A stretch of 64,000 nt of DNA, from positions 1-64,000 of the forward strand of contig JACQFQ010000014.1 in NCBI GenBank assembly GCA_016199985.1, in the 5' to 3' direction. Under the pieces are notes generated by a model, which ran no database searches, was not told where the DNA came from, and saw only the letters and a program-made list of their open reading frames with translations. The DNA is from Verrucomicrobiota bacterium (GTDB lineage: Bacteria; Verrucomicrobiota; Verrucomicrobiia; Limisphaerales; UBA11320). This document shows, piece after piece, positions 34,813-43,605 of this stretch (its first letter is position 1; each line of letters begins with the position of its first letter). The position numbers were made by a program, and so were the translations under genes.

Positions 34813-36117
34813 ATGAGCAATTATCGACTGACGCGTCGCGCGATGCTGCGCGGGCTGGGAGTGACGATGGCGCTGCCGTGGATGGAATCGCTGCCCGTGT
34901 GGGGCGATGAACCCGCGGGGCGACGCCGTTCCAGCGAGGCCCCGGTTCGGCTCGCTGTGCTGTTCTCAGGCAACGGCTTTCATAGCAAGGAGTGGTGGGC
35001 CAAGGGCGAGGGCGACAGTCTGGAGTTCGGCAAGGTGCTCTCCCCGCTCGCTGATTTCCGGAAAAAGACCGTCTTCATCAGCGGGCTGTTCAATGCCGAG
35101 GCCCAGAAGGGCAACATCCACAGCTCCCAGACGGGCAATCTGCTTTCCGGCGCCCCGCTTGCCAGCGGCGGCGAGATCCGGTCGGGCACCAGCGTCGATC
35201 AGCTCCTGGCCCAGAAATACGGCGCCTCGACCAAGGTCCCCAGCCTCGTGCTGGCCTGCGAGAAGTCGAATCCGTCCGTCCACAAGAATTACTCCATGCT
35301 CTACAGCTCCCACATTTCGTGGAGCTCGCCGACGACGCCAACGCCGCTGGAGCTGTATCCAGCGCTCGCTTTCGACCGGCTTTTCAAGGACGAGGTCTCC
35401 AAGGGCGACAAGAGCGTGCTCGACGCCGTGATGGGCGACGCGCGCGATCTGCGAGGGAAGATCAGCGCGGCCGACCAGCGCAAGCTCGACGAGTATCTCG
35501 ACTCTGTTCGCGAGGTGGAACAGCGAATCGAGAGGGCGGGGCAGAAGGGCGAGTTGCAGGGATGGCGGCCCACCCTCAGCGCGCCCAACATTCCGCGCCC
35601 CGCCGACGGCATCCCGCAGAATATCGCCGAGCATATGAAGCTCATGTGCGACCTGATGGTTCTCGGGTTTCAAACCGACAGCACGCGCATCTGCACCCTC
35701 AAGCTCAACAACGATCACAGCTCGCTGCGATTCCCGCATCTGGGCGTCGACTACATGATCCATCACCTGCTGTCGCACTCGGACACCGCGGACTGGCTCA
35801 AAGTGAACCAATTCTTCCTGGAGCAGGTGGCGTACATCGCGCGGAGGCTCGAGGCGATCCGCGAAGGCGAGCGGACGCTGCTCGACAACACAATGATGCT
35901 TTACTGCAGCAGCATGCTGACTGGCGGTCACGACGCGACTCAGCTGCCCGTCGTGCTGGTGGGCGGCGGCGGCGGGCGAATCCAGGGCGGGCGCGTTCTC
36001 GACTATCGCGAGAAACCGGAGCGGCAGATGTGCCGCCTCTTCCTCTCGATCATGGACAAGATGGAGCATCGCCCCGGCCGCTTCGGCGACGCCACGCAAC
36101 CGTTGGCCGAGGTGTGA
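34813..36117 (+). CDS. Tat-exported DUF1552 protein
   Basis: A 434-residue protein with a twin-arginine signal (RLTRRAMLRGLGVTMALPW) at the N-terminus when the start at 34813 is used. The body matches the DUF1552 family, which has an alkaline-phosphatase-like or sulfatase-related appearance: LFSGNGFHSKEWWAKG, KKTVFISGLFNAEAQKGN, SVDQLLAQKYG, and LDNTMMLYCSSMLTGGHDA near the C-terminus. In Planctomycetota and Verrucomicrobiota DUF1552 genes usually follow a DUF1592/DUF1588 cytochrome-type gene; here no such partner is present. The function is not known. The 34581-34812 interval is a divergent promoter region with the DUF6799-like gene. Confidence 0.88.
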   Translation: MSNYRLTRRAMLRGLGVTMALPWMESLPVWGDEPAGRRRSSEAPVRLAVLFSGNGFHSKEWWAKGEGDSLEFGKVLSPLADFRKKTVFISGLFNAEAQKGNIHSSQTGNLLSGAPLASGGEIRSGTSVDQLLAQKYGASTKVPSLVLACEKSNPSVHKNYSMLYSSHISWSSPTTPTPLELYPALAFDRLFKDEVSKGDKSVLDAVMGDARDLRGKISAADQRKLDEYLDSVREVEQRIERAGQKGELQGWRPTLSAPNIPRPADGIPQNIAEHMKLMCDLMVLGFQTDSTRICTLKLNNDHSSLRFPHLGVDYMIHHLLSHSDTADWLKVNQFFLEQVAYIARRLEAIREGERTLLDNTMMLYCSSMLTGGHDATQLPVVLVGGGGGRIQGGRVLDYREKPERQMCRLFLSIMDKMEHRPGRFGDATQPLAEV

Positions 36118-36194
36118 CCTCGAGCCTGGCGTTCGTCCTTTCCAACCAAAAAACCCCGCTTCCGTTGAGGCGGAGCTCATCCTAGCCTTGGCCC

Positions 36195-37346
36195 ATGACG
36201 ATTGCGGAATTGCATGCGGATGAAGTCCTGCGCCAAGCCGAGTTTCCGGTGACGCGCGGCCGGATCTTTCTCGGCCACGCCGGGGTGTGCCCGCTGCCGC
36301 GACGCGTCGCCGACGCGGTCGCCCATCTCTCGCTCAACTCCTGCGAGGGGGATCAGGAGGCGGTCGTCGACCCTGAGTTGCTCTCCGAGACGCGGGCGCT
36401 GGCGGCCCGGCTCATTGGCTCTCAGCCCGACGAGATCGCCCTTGTGGGGCCCACTTCGCTCGGCCTCAGCCTCGTCGCGAATGGCCTGCGCCTTCGTCGG
36501 GGAGAAAACGTTCTCGTTTATCTCGATGACTACCCCTCCAATGTTTATCCCTGGATGGCGATGGCGGAGCGCGGGATTCAAGTCCGGCTGCTGAACATCC
36601 GTGAGCTGGGGCGGATCCGGCCCGTCGATGTCCTCGGGCAGATCGATGAGCAGACCAAGCTTGTCGCGCTGGCGTCCTGTCATTTTGTGAGCGGATGGCG
36701 GATCGACCTGGAGGCGATTGGAAAGATCTTGCGCGATCGTCGGATTCCGTTCTGCGTGGACGCCATCCAGACCCTGGGCGCGTTTCCAACTCCCGCTGCC
36801 GCCTGCGATTTCATCGCGGCCGACGCGCACAAGTGGCTGCTGGGCCCATGCGCCGCTGGGATTCTTTATGTGCGGAAGGAGTATCAGGAATGGGTGAGGC
36901 CCACCGTGTATGGCTGGCACAACATCCGATCGCCGCAGTATCTCACCGCCGAGGAGATCCAGTTTCGAAAGGACGCGCGACGCTACGAAGCGGGCTCGGC
37001 GAATCTGCTCGGGATCGCGGGGTTGCGGGCGGCGTTGCGGATGATTCTGGATATCGGCGTCGCCGACATCGCGGCGGAGCTTCATCGCAAGAGGGCGTGG
37101 ATCATTCCGGCCCTGGAAGCGAAGGGCTATTCCGTCCTGCAGAGCGTCTCGCCCGCCGGGAACGCGGGCGGGATCATCAGCTTTCACAAAGCGGGCGGCG
37201 AAATGTCGGCGCTTCACCAAAAGCTGGCGGAGAAAAGCATCGTCACTTCGCTCCGGGGCGACCGGGCGGGCAACCAATACATCCGCATCTCTCCCCACTT
37301 CTACAACACCGACGAGGAGCTCCACCGCTTTCTCGCGGAGGTTTAG
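36195..37346 (+). CDS. Class V PLP-dependent aminotransferase / cysteine desulfurase-like protein
   Basis: A 383-residue fold-type I PLP enzyme of the class V family. The PLP lysine is K213 in AADAHKWLLGPCAAG; D189 in FCVDAIQTLG matches the PLP pyridine-binding aspartate. Other features are FLGHAGVCPLPRRV at the N-terminus and YEAGSANLLGIAGLRAAL. The C-terminal region lacks a clear catalytic Cys loop of group I/II desulfurases, so aminotransferase, lyase or epimerase activity is as likely. It follows the DUF1552 gene by 77 bases. No Fe-S assembly genes are nearby. Confidence 0.88.
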   Translation: MTIAELHADEVLRQAEFPVTRGRIFLGHAGVCPLPRRVADAVAHLSLNSCEGDQEAVVDPELLSETRALAARLIGSQPDEIALVGPTSLGLSLVANGLRLRRGENVLVYLDDYPSNVYPWMAMAERGIQVRLLNIRELGRIRPVDVLGQIDEQTKLVALASCHFVSGWRIDLEAIGKILRDRRIPFCVDAIQTLGAFPTPAAACDFIAADAHKWLLGPCAAGILYVRKEYQEWVRPTVYGWHNIRSPQYLTAEEIQFRKDARRYEAGSANLLGIAGLRAALRMILDIGVADIAAELHRKRAWIIPALEAKGYSVLQSVSPAGNAGGIISFHKAGGEMSALHQKLAEKSIVTSLRGDRAGNQYIRISPHFYNTDEELHRFLAEV

Positions 37347-37537
37347 AAGCCCCCTATTGGCGCTGGTAGAGATAGAGAGGCTTCGCGGGTGTGTGCTTGA
37401 ACACGTAGCCCGGGGACGGCGGCGCGCCCTTGGTAGGTGATCTGGCTGGGGACTTGCGCGGAAAGCCGCGGGGCGGTCGGCACGGGGATGAAAACGGTCC
37501 AGGTGAACAGGGAGAGCTGCAAGAATCTGGTATTCAC
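37343..37537 (-). pseudogene. Probable remnant of a secreted protein gene
   Basis: Reading on the minus strand, a signal-peptide-like start (MNTRFLQLSLFTWTVF) is followed by QVPSQITYQGR, a phrase typical at the N-terminus of large verrucomicrobial surface proteins. The frame then runs out after 64 codons. In the next frame the same DNA ends with PGYVFKHTPAKPLYLYQRQ and a stop, which looks like a genuine C-terminus. This suggests that a longer gene lost its middle and was frameshifted. It overlaps the end of the aminotransferase gene by 4 bases. The call is tentative. Confidence 0.4.
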
Positions 37538-37655
37538 GGTATCCGGGGGTTGTTGGGCCCAGCCCCTAGCAGGGTCGCAGCCCGAAATCCATCGCCAAAC
37601 CGGGGAGCGTTTGCTGGCGCCTTCGTCCGCCCCGCGCCGCGCGGGTCATTTCCTT
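37538..37655. other. Rest of the interval before secA
   Basis: The 373 bases between the aminotransferase gene and secA hold the probable gene remnant (37343-37537) and, at the far end, a candidate secA promoter (37656-37684). Nothing else gene-like was seen between them. Confidence 0.4.
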
Positions 37656-37684
37656 TTGACGCTCCGATGCCCTTCCCGTAGGTT
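37656..37684 (+). promoter_or_regulatory. Candidate secA promoter
   Basis: TTGACG (37656-37661) and TAGGTT (37679-37684) are separated by 17 bases, the ideal sigma-70 spacing, and lie about 35 bases before the secA ATG. The -35 match is good and the -10 match weak. Confidence 0.4.
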
Positions 37685-37719
37685 GCCCGCCTCTTGTCTT
37701 GTAATGTCATGAGGTCACG

Positions 37720-40700
37720 ATGCTAGGGTACATCATTAAAAAAGTGTTCGGTTCAAAGAACGATCGCGAGGTGCGCCGGTTGCGTCCTCTGGTCGCGCAA
37801 ATCAACCAGATCGAACAGGAACTACAGGGGCAGCCTCCCGAGGTCCTTCGCCAGAAGACCGCGGAATGGAAGGCCAGGCTTTCCACCATCGAGGACAAGG
37901 CGGCCCTGGCCGATGAGTTGACAGCGATCCTTCCCGAGGCTTTCGCGGTCGTGAAGAACGCCTGCCGGCGGCTCGTGGGAACCGAAATCTCCGTCCGAGG
38001 CCATCCCGTCAAGTGGGATATGGTGCCTTTCGACGTTCAGGCCATCGGCGGATGGGCTCTCCACACCGGGCGGATCTCTGAAATGGGCACTGGCGAAGGC
38101 AAGACGCTTGTCGCCACATTCCCCACCTACCTCAACGCTCTGACAGGCCGCGGCGTGCATGTCGTGACCGTCAATGATTACCTCGCCGCCCGGGATAGCG
38201 AATGGATGGGCGCCGTCTACAAATACCTCGGCCTGAGCGTCGGATGCGTCATTCATGACCAGTCGCCCGATGTCCGTCGCGCGCAATACATGTGCGACAT
38301 CACTTACGGCACGAACGCCGAGTTCGGATTCGACTATCTTCGCGACAACGGCATGGCCGATCGCAAGGAATACCAGGTTCAGCGCGGCCACTACTTTGCG
38401 ATTGTCGACGAGGTGGACTCCATTCTCATCGACGAGGCCCGGACGCCCCTGATCATCAGCGGCCCCGCGACCGTGAACGCGGACAACGAAATGTACAACC
38501 AGCTGCGGCCGGCGGTGCACTCGATCGTCTCCACCCAGGAAAAACTGTGCAACCGGTTCCTCCAGGAGGCCGATGAGATGATCGTCCGCCTGCGGCCCGC
38601 GGATGGATCGCGTCCTCCCAAGTCGGAGGACCTGGAACTCGAACTGGGCCTCGCGCTCTACCGGGTGAAGATCGGCAATCCGCGCTCCGATGGACTCCGG
38701 CGCATGCTCGAGGACACCGCGAACGCCTCGCTTCTGCAGCAGGCGGAGCTGCAGTTGCACGCCGACCAATCGAAGAAGGATCTCTACGCGCAGAAGGAGA
38801 TGCTCTTGTTCGCGATGGACGAGCGCACCCATGAGGCCGACCTGACCGAGAAGGGCCGCTCGTTCCTGAAGCCCGAGGATCCTGAGGCTTTCGTGCTGCC
38901 GGATCTCGCGACCGAGTACCACAAGCTCGACTCGGACGCTTCGCTGAATTCGCAGCAGCGAATGGACGCGAAGACCAAGCTCCAGCAGGAGCTGGAGCAG
39001 AAGGCGCAATCGATCCACGTCATTTCCCAGCTTCTCAAGGCGTTCTGCCTGTATTTTCGCGACATTCATTACGTCGTGCAGGAGAACAAAGTCATCATCG
39101 TGGACGAAAACACAGGCCGCCTCATGACCGGGCGTCGGTGGAGCGAGGGGCTGCACGCCGCGGTCGAGGCGAAGGAGGGCGTCGCGGTGGAGCGCGAGAC
39201 GCAGACCTACGCCACCATCACGATCCAGAACTACTTCCGCCTGTATCAGAAGCTCGCCGGAATGACGGGCACCGCTGAGACCGAGGCCACCGAGTTCTTC
39301 GACATCTACAAGCTCGGCGTGCTGGTGATCCCGCCCAACAAGCCCTGCCTGCGCAAGGACGCGAACGACACCGTCTACAAGACCAAGCGCGAGAAATTCA
39401 ACGCGGTGCTGCAGGAGATCCGCGACATCCATTCTCAAGGGCGCCCCATCCTTGTGGGAACCGTTTCCGTGGAGACGAGCGAGTTCCTGTCGAGGATGTT
39501 GAAAAAGGAGGGAATCGTTCACTCCGTTCTCAACGCCAAGTATCACCAGCAGGAAGCCGAGATCATCTCGCGCGCGGGCCAGCGCGGGTCGGTGACGATC
39601 GCGACGAACATGGCGGGCCGCGGCACCGACATCAAGCTGGGCGGCGAAGTCGCGCAGGCCGGCGGGCTTCACGTCATGGGAACCGAGCGCCACGAGTCCC
39701 GCCGGATCGACCGCCAGCTGCGCGGACGCTGCGCGCGCCAGGGCGATCCCGGGTCGTCCCACTTCTTCATCTCCCTGGAGGACGATCTGATGCGGCTCAA
39801 CGGCTCCGACCGGATCGTGAGAATCATGGAGAAGGTGGGCATGGAGGAGGGCCAGCCTCTTGAGGCGTCCATTCTCAACCGATCCATCGAGGGCGCGCAG
39901 AAGCGCGTCGAGCAGTCGCATTACCAGGCGCGGAAGAGGACCCTGGAGTACGACGACGTGATGAACAAGCAGCGCGAAGTCATCTACGGATTTCGCAACG
40001 AGATTCTCCACGGCGACGATGTGCGCGACCGGCTCATGGACGTGATGGAGGAGGTTGTGATCGCCAAGATCGACGAGTTCACGTCGTCCACAACCGAGCC
40101 TCGCGAATGGAACGTCCGGGCGCTGAGCGATTGGATCAACCTCAACTTCCCGCTGGGTGTGAGCGAGGAGATGCTGTTGAAGGTCGCGGAATCCAGCCAC
40201 GAGGAGCCCCTTCAAGGCTCGGTTTTCGACGGGTTGAGCGCGCACCAGTTCGGCCTGTGCCGCCATGTCGTGGGCGAGGTCCGCAACGCGTACGAGATGA
40301 AGGTCAGCCACGAGGACGGCAAGGCCTTGCTGACCGTGGAGCGCTACACGATCCTCAGCGCCATCGACAAGCTGTGGCAGGAGCACCTGTACCACATGGA
40401 CAGCCTGCGCAACAGCATCGGCCTCCGCGCCTATGGCCAGCGCGATCCTCTCGTCGAATACAAGACCGAGGCTTTCAAGTTGTTCGAGGAATTGATGGTC
40501 AACATCAAGACCGAGATCTGCCACAATATCTTTCGCAGCGCATCGAGCCTCCTCGCGTTCGAGAATTTCCTGAAGAGCCTGCAGAAGCGGGCTCAGGAAG
40601 TCCACGAAACGCCGGGGGATCTTGCGGCGGCGTCCGGAAACCGCGGCGACCAAAGCGACATGGTGAGCGAGGCCTCCGAGGCTTTGGCGAAGGCGACGCC

Positions 40701-40788
40701 GATTCGCACCGGCCCCAAGGTTGGGCGCAACGACCCGTGTCCCTGCGGCAGCGGCAAGAAATATAAACAGTGCTGCGGAAAGACTTGA
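37720..40788 (+). CDS. secA: Preprotein translocase ATPase SecA
   Basis: SecA is the motor that drives unfolded proteins through SecYEG. The 1022-residue protein has Walker A MGTGEGKT at residues 122-129, VDEVDSILIDEARTPLIISG, the second motor domain (GRPILVGTVSVETSEFLS, TIATNMAGRGTDIKLGG, GTERHESRRIDRQLRGRCAR), the helical scaffold and a zinc-binding SEC-C tail (C1007, C1009, C1018, C1019). It is over 100 residues longer than E. coli SecA; most of the extra lies after the ISGPATVN segment, in the preprotein cross-linking domain, which is also enlarged in other PVC and Bacteroidota SecAs. ATG at 37720 is preceded by GAGG at good spacing. Confidence 0.98.
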   Translation: MLGYIIKKVFGSKNDREVRRLRPLVAQINQIEQELQGQPPEVLRQKTAEWKARLSTIEDKAALADELTAILPEAFAVVKNACRRLVGTEISVRGHPVKWDMVPFDVQAIGGWALHTGRISEMGTGEGKTLVATFPTYLNALTGRGVHVVTVNDYLAARDSEWMGAVYKYLGLSVGCVIHDQSPDVRRAQYMCDITYGTNAEFGFDYLRDNGMADRKEYQVQRGHYFAIVDEVDSILIDEARTPLIISGPATVNADNEMYNQLRPAVHSIVSTQEKLCNRFLQEADEMIVRLRPADGSRPPKSEDLELELGLALYRVKIGNPRSDGLRRMLEDTANASLLQQAELQLHADQSKKDLYAQKEMLLFAMDERTHEADLTEKGRSFLKPEDPEAFVLPDLATEYHKLDSDASLNSQQRMDAKTKLQQELEQKAQSIHVISQLLKAFCLYFRDIHYVVQENKVIIVDENTGRLMTGRRWSEGLHAAVEAKEGVAVERETQTYATITIQNYFRLYQKLAGMTGTAETEATEFFDIYKLGVLVIPPNKPCLRKDANDTVYKTKREKFNAVLQEIRDIHSQGRPILVGTVSVETSEFLSRMLKKEGIVHSVLNAKYHQQEAEIISRAGQRGSVTIATNMAGRGTDIKLGGEVAQAGGLHVMGTERHESRRIDRQLRGRCARQGDPGSSHFFISLEDDLMRLNGSDRIVRIMEKVGMEEGQPLEASILNRSIEGAQKRVEQSHYQARKRTLEYDDVMNKQREVIYGFRNEILHGDDVRDRLMDVMEEVVIAKIDEFTSSTTEPREWNVRALSDWINLNFPLGVSEEMLLKVAESSHEEPLQGSVFDGLSAHQFGLCRHVVGEVRNAYEMKVSHEDGKALLTVERYTILSAIDKLWQEHLYHMDSLRNSIGLRAYGQRDPLVEYKTEAFKLFEELMVNIKTEICHNIFRSASSLLAFENFLKSLQKRAQEVHETPGDLAAASGNRGDQSDMVSEASEALAKATPIRTGPKVGRNDPCPCGSGKKYKQCCGKT

Positions 40789-40858
40789 TCCCGGCGATCT
40801 CCTGCCGATGACGAAATCGGAAGCTCGTTCGCGAAGATCCGCGGTTTTCCCTTGATCG

Positions 40859-41410
40859 ATGAGCCACATGACAACCCCAGAGAATACTGAAACTTCCTCC
40901 GAATCCGCCGACCCCCGCAACGAGTCGGCGGAGACAGGCGATCCCTCCGCCGAGACCGCGGCGCTGAAGGCCAAGGTCGAGGAGCAGTGGAACCAGATCC
41001 TCCGCACGACAGCGGATTTCGAGAACTTCAAGAAGCGCGCCGCGCGCGAGCGCCAGGAGGCGGTCAAGCACGCCAACGAAGGCTTGCTCGAGCGGCTGAT
41101 CCCTGTGCTGGACAACTTCGAGATGGCCCTGGTCGCCGGACAGCAGTCGGCGACGGCGCCCGAGTCGATCATGGCCGGCGTGAGCATGATCCAGCAGCAG
41201 CTGAAATCGGCTCTTGTCGACTCGGGCCTGGTGGAGATATCGGCCCAGGGCCAGGTCTTCGACCCTAATATCCACGAGGCGGTGTCGCAGCAGGAGACCC
41301 GCGAGGTTCCCGAAGGCCACGTGCTGCAACAGCTCCGCAAAGGATATCGATTGCGCGAGCGCCTCCTCCGTCCGGCGACCGTGATCGTCGCCAAAGCGCC
41401 GCAGGCCTGA
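40859..41410 (+). CDS. grpE: Nucleotide exchange factor GrpE
   Basis: GrpE releases ADP from DnaK. The 183-residue protein has an acidic disordered start (about residues 1-37), a long dimerisation helix ([20 protein letters not shown], then [20 protein letters not shown]), and the C-terminal beta domain ([16 protein letters not shown], then [20 protein letters not shown]). It stands 70 bases after secA and 23 bases before dnaJ. dnaK is not in the window. Confidence 0.95.
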   Translation: MSHMTTPENTETSSESADPRNESAETGDPSAETAALKAKVEEQWNQILRTTADFENFKKRAARERQEAVKHANEGLLERLIPVLDNFEMALVAGQQSATAPESIMAGVSMIQQQLKSALVDSGLVEISAQGQVFDPNIHEAVSQQETREVPEGHVLQQLRKGYRLRERLLRPATVIVAKAPQA

Positions 41411-41433
41411 ACGGCAACCCGGATCCACTGCTC

Positions 41434-42573
41434 ATGGCTAAGCGCGATTACTACGAGGTTCTGGGCGTGGGCAAGTCCGCGTCCGACGAAGAACTCAAAA
41501 AGGCCTACCGCAAGCTCGCGGTCAAGTACCACCCGGACAAGAACCCGGGCGACAAGAACGCGGAGGAGCATTTCAAGGAGCTGGGCGAGGCCTACGAGGC
41601 TCTGAGCGATTCCCAGAAACGCGCGGCCTACGACCAGATGGGGCATGACGCTTTCGATCCGCGTCGACGCGCCCAGGGCGGAGGGGGAGGCTTTCACGAT
41701 CCCACCGAGATTTTTCGCGAGGTTTTCGGGAACTCGGGCGGCATTTTCGAGGAGCTGTTCTCCGGCGGCGGCGGACGCCGGCAGGATCCCCGGTCTCCAC
41801 AGCGCGGCGACGATCTGCGATACGATCTCGAGCTGTCGTTTGAGGAAGCCGTTCGCGGATGCGAGAAGGAGATCAATGTCACTCGCCTCATGAGCTGCGA
41901 ACGCTGCGGCGGAACAGGCGCCGACGGCGCGGCCCGAAAGCGGACATGCGCCACCTGCGGCGGACGCGGCCAGGTGGTGACGTCGCGCGGCATCTTCAGC
42001 CTGGCCCAGGCTTGTCCGCGATGCGCGGGGCAGGGGCAGATGATCGAGAACCCTTGCCGGGCCTGCGAGGGCGAGGGGCGGGCTGAGCGTCCGGGCAAGG
42101 TGAAGCTCCGGATCCCGGCCGGCGTCGACACAGGCACGCGCCTGCGCTCCACCGGCGACGGCGAGGCCGGCATGCGGGGGGGTCCTTCGGGCGATCTATA
42201 CGTCGTGCTCCACGTCAAGGCCCACGATCTGTTCGAGCGCGACGGCGATGATCTCCATTGCGAAGTGCCCGTCAGCTTCGTTCACGCCGCGCTGGGGGCG
42301 GAGGTCGAGGTGCCTACGATGCAGGGCAAGGCCCACATCAAGATCCCCCCGGGCACCCAAAGCGGCACCACGTTCCGCCTCAAGGGCAAGGGGGTCCGCA
42401 ATGTTCATGGACACGGCGTGGGCGACCTTCATGTGCGCGCCGTGGTCGAGGTTCCCTCCAAGCTCAACAGCGCGCAGCGCGCCAAGCTGGAGGAGTTCGC
42501 GCTGCTTTGCGACGAAACCGTGAATCCGATCGGCAAGAGCTTTTTGGACCGGGCCAAGGGGTTCTTCCGCTAG
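41434..42573 (+). CDS. dnaJ: Chaperone protein DnaJ
   Basis: DnaJ delivers substrates to DnaK and stimulates its ATPase. The 379 residues show all type I parts: J-domain with H33-P34-D35, a Gly/Phe-rich region (about 81-125, including GGGGGFHDP), a zinc region with four CxxC pairs (C155/C158, C172/C175, C194/C197, C208/C211), and the substrate-binding C-terminal domain ([20 protein letters not shown]). The first three CxxC pairs continue as GxG; the last continues EGEG. It lies between grpE and rsmE, 10 bases ahead of the latter, so the three likely form one transcript. Confidence 0.98.
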   Translation: MAKRDYYEVLGVGKSASDEELKKAYRKLAVKYHPDKNPGDKNAEEHFKELGEAYEALSDSQKRAAYDQMGHDAFDPRRRAQGGGGGFHDPTEIFREVFGNSGGIFEELFSGGGGRRQDPRSPQRGDDLRYDLELSFEEAVRGCEKEINVTRLMSCERCGGTGADGAARKRTCATCGGRGQVVTSRGIFSLAQACPRCAGQGQMIENPCRACEGEGRAERPGKVKLRIPAGVDTGTRLRSTGDGEAGMRGGPSGDLYVVLHVKAHDLFERDGDDLHCEVPVSFVHAALGAEVEVPTMQGKAHIKIPPGTQSGTTFRLKGKGVRNVHGHGVGDLHVRAVVEVPSKLNSAQRAKLEEFALLCDETVNPIGKSFLDRAKGFFR

Positions 42574-42583
42574 CCCGACCCCC

Positions 42584-43354
42584 ATGCGCCGCTTCTTCCT
42601 CCCCCCTGAGGAGTGCCGCGAGCCCATCCTCCGCCTTCGCGGCGATGAAGCGCATCACGCGGCAAGGGTCCTGCGCCTTCAGCCGGGCGATTCAGTCTGC
42701 GTCCTCGACGGCGCGGGACAGCGTGTCGTCTGCGTCGCGCGCGCCGTCGCCAAGTCGGAGGTCTCCCTCGACGTCGTTTCACGCGAAACGTTTCCCCCTC
42801 CGCCCGTTCTTCTCGCTCTTTTCTGCGCCGTTCCGAAGGGCGGCGTGTTCGATGACATCCTGGAGCAGGCCATCGAGCTGGGCGTTGGGGCGGTGACGCC
42901 CTTGATAACGGATCGCGGCGCCGTGCGATACGAGATCCAGCAGGCCGAGACCCGGCGCGCGAAATGGCGGGCCACGGCGATCGAGAGCGTCAAGCAGTGC
43001 GGATCCCCCTGGCTGCCGAGCATCGCCGCGCCCGCGACGGTCGACCAGGCGCTTGGTGATCCCGTCCGCGGGGAGCTGGCGATGGCGGCGGATCTTCGTC
43101 CGGGAGGCCGCGGGGTCAGCGCGGTGGTGAGCGAGGCGGCGCGGCGCCTGGGGCGCGTTCCTTTGGGCGTGAGCGTTTGGATCGGGCCTGAGGGTGATTT
43201 TTCTCCCAGAGAGCTGGACCTGATGAGGGACGCGGGCCTCGTGTCGGTGACGCTCGGGTCGCGAGTGCTTCGATGCGCCACCGCCGCCCTTTCGGCCTTG
43301 GCGATCGTGTCGGAAAGCCTGCGGGGACACCTCCGTGCGGACCAAGGCTTGTGA
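42584..43354 (+). CDS. rsmE: 16S rRNA (uracil-1498-N3)-methyltransferase
   Basis: RsmE methylates U1498 in helix 44 of 16S rRNA. The 256-residue protein has the N-terminal PUA-like region (MRRFFLPPEECREPILRLRG), DEAHHAARVLRLQPGD, the SPOUT-fold region (ALFCAVPKGGVFDDILEQAI, ELGVGAVTPLITDRG), and the SAM-binding knot (VWIGPEGDFSPREL, SVTLGSRVLRCATAALSAL). The usual RILRxETA reads RVLRCATA, with Ala in place of Glu. It often follows dnaJ or prmA in other genomes, and here follows dnaJ by 10 bases. Confidence 0.93.
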   Translation: MRRFFLPPEECREPILRLRGDEAHHAARVLRLQPGDSVCVLDGAGQRVVCVARAVAKSEVSLDVVSRETFPPPPVLLALFCAVPKGGVFDDILEQAIELGVGAVTPLITDRGAVRYEIQQAETRRAKWRATAIESVKQCGSPWLPSIAAPATVDQALGDPVRGELAMAADLRPGGRGVSAVVSEAARRLGRVPLGVSVWIGPEGDFSPRELDLMRDAGLVSVTLGSRVLRCATAALSALAIVSESLRGHLRADQGL

Positions 43355-43605
43355 AGGTCGGCCTTTCCCGGATCTCCGGGCTGGACGGAACCTAGCGTCT
43401 TCATTGTCCTCCCCTCGCTTGCGTGCGGCCTCTTCTCGTTCTAACTTGATGCGCTGCGTTGTATGGCTCTGACATCGGACATGGCGGCTCAATCTTCCGG
43501 ACCGATTCTTCGGGAGGGGGCGATTCGTCGAGTTTCGGCCCGTACACAATGCTTGCCATCGGGGCTCTCAGCGAACAACCTCAGCATCCAGCGCACCCAG
43601 TGGGC

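Noticed and set aside
37822..41697. A 1291-codon open frame on the minus strand across secA, grpE and the start of dnaJ
   Set aside because: It is wholly antisense to three clear conserved genes. Its product is Arg/His/Leu-rich with no domain, as expected from a GC-rich codon shadow.
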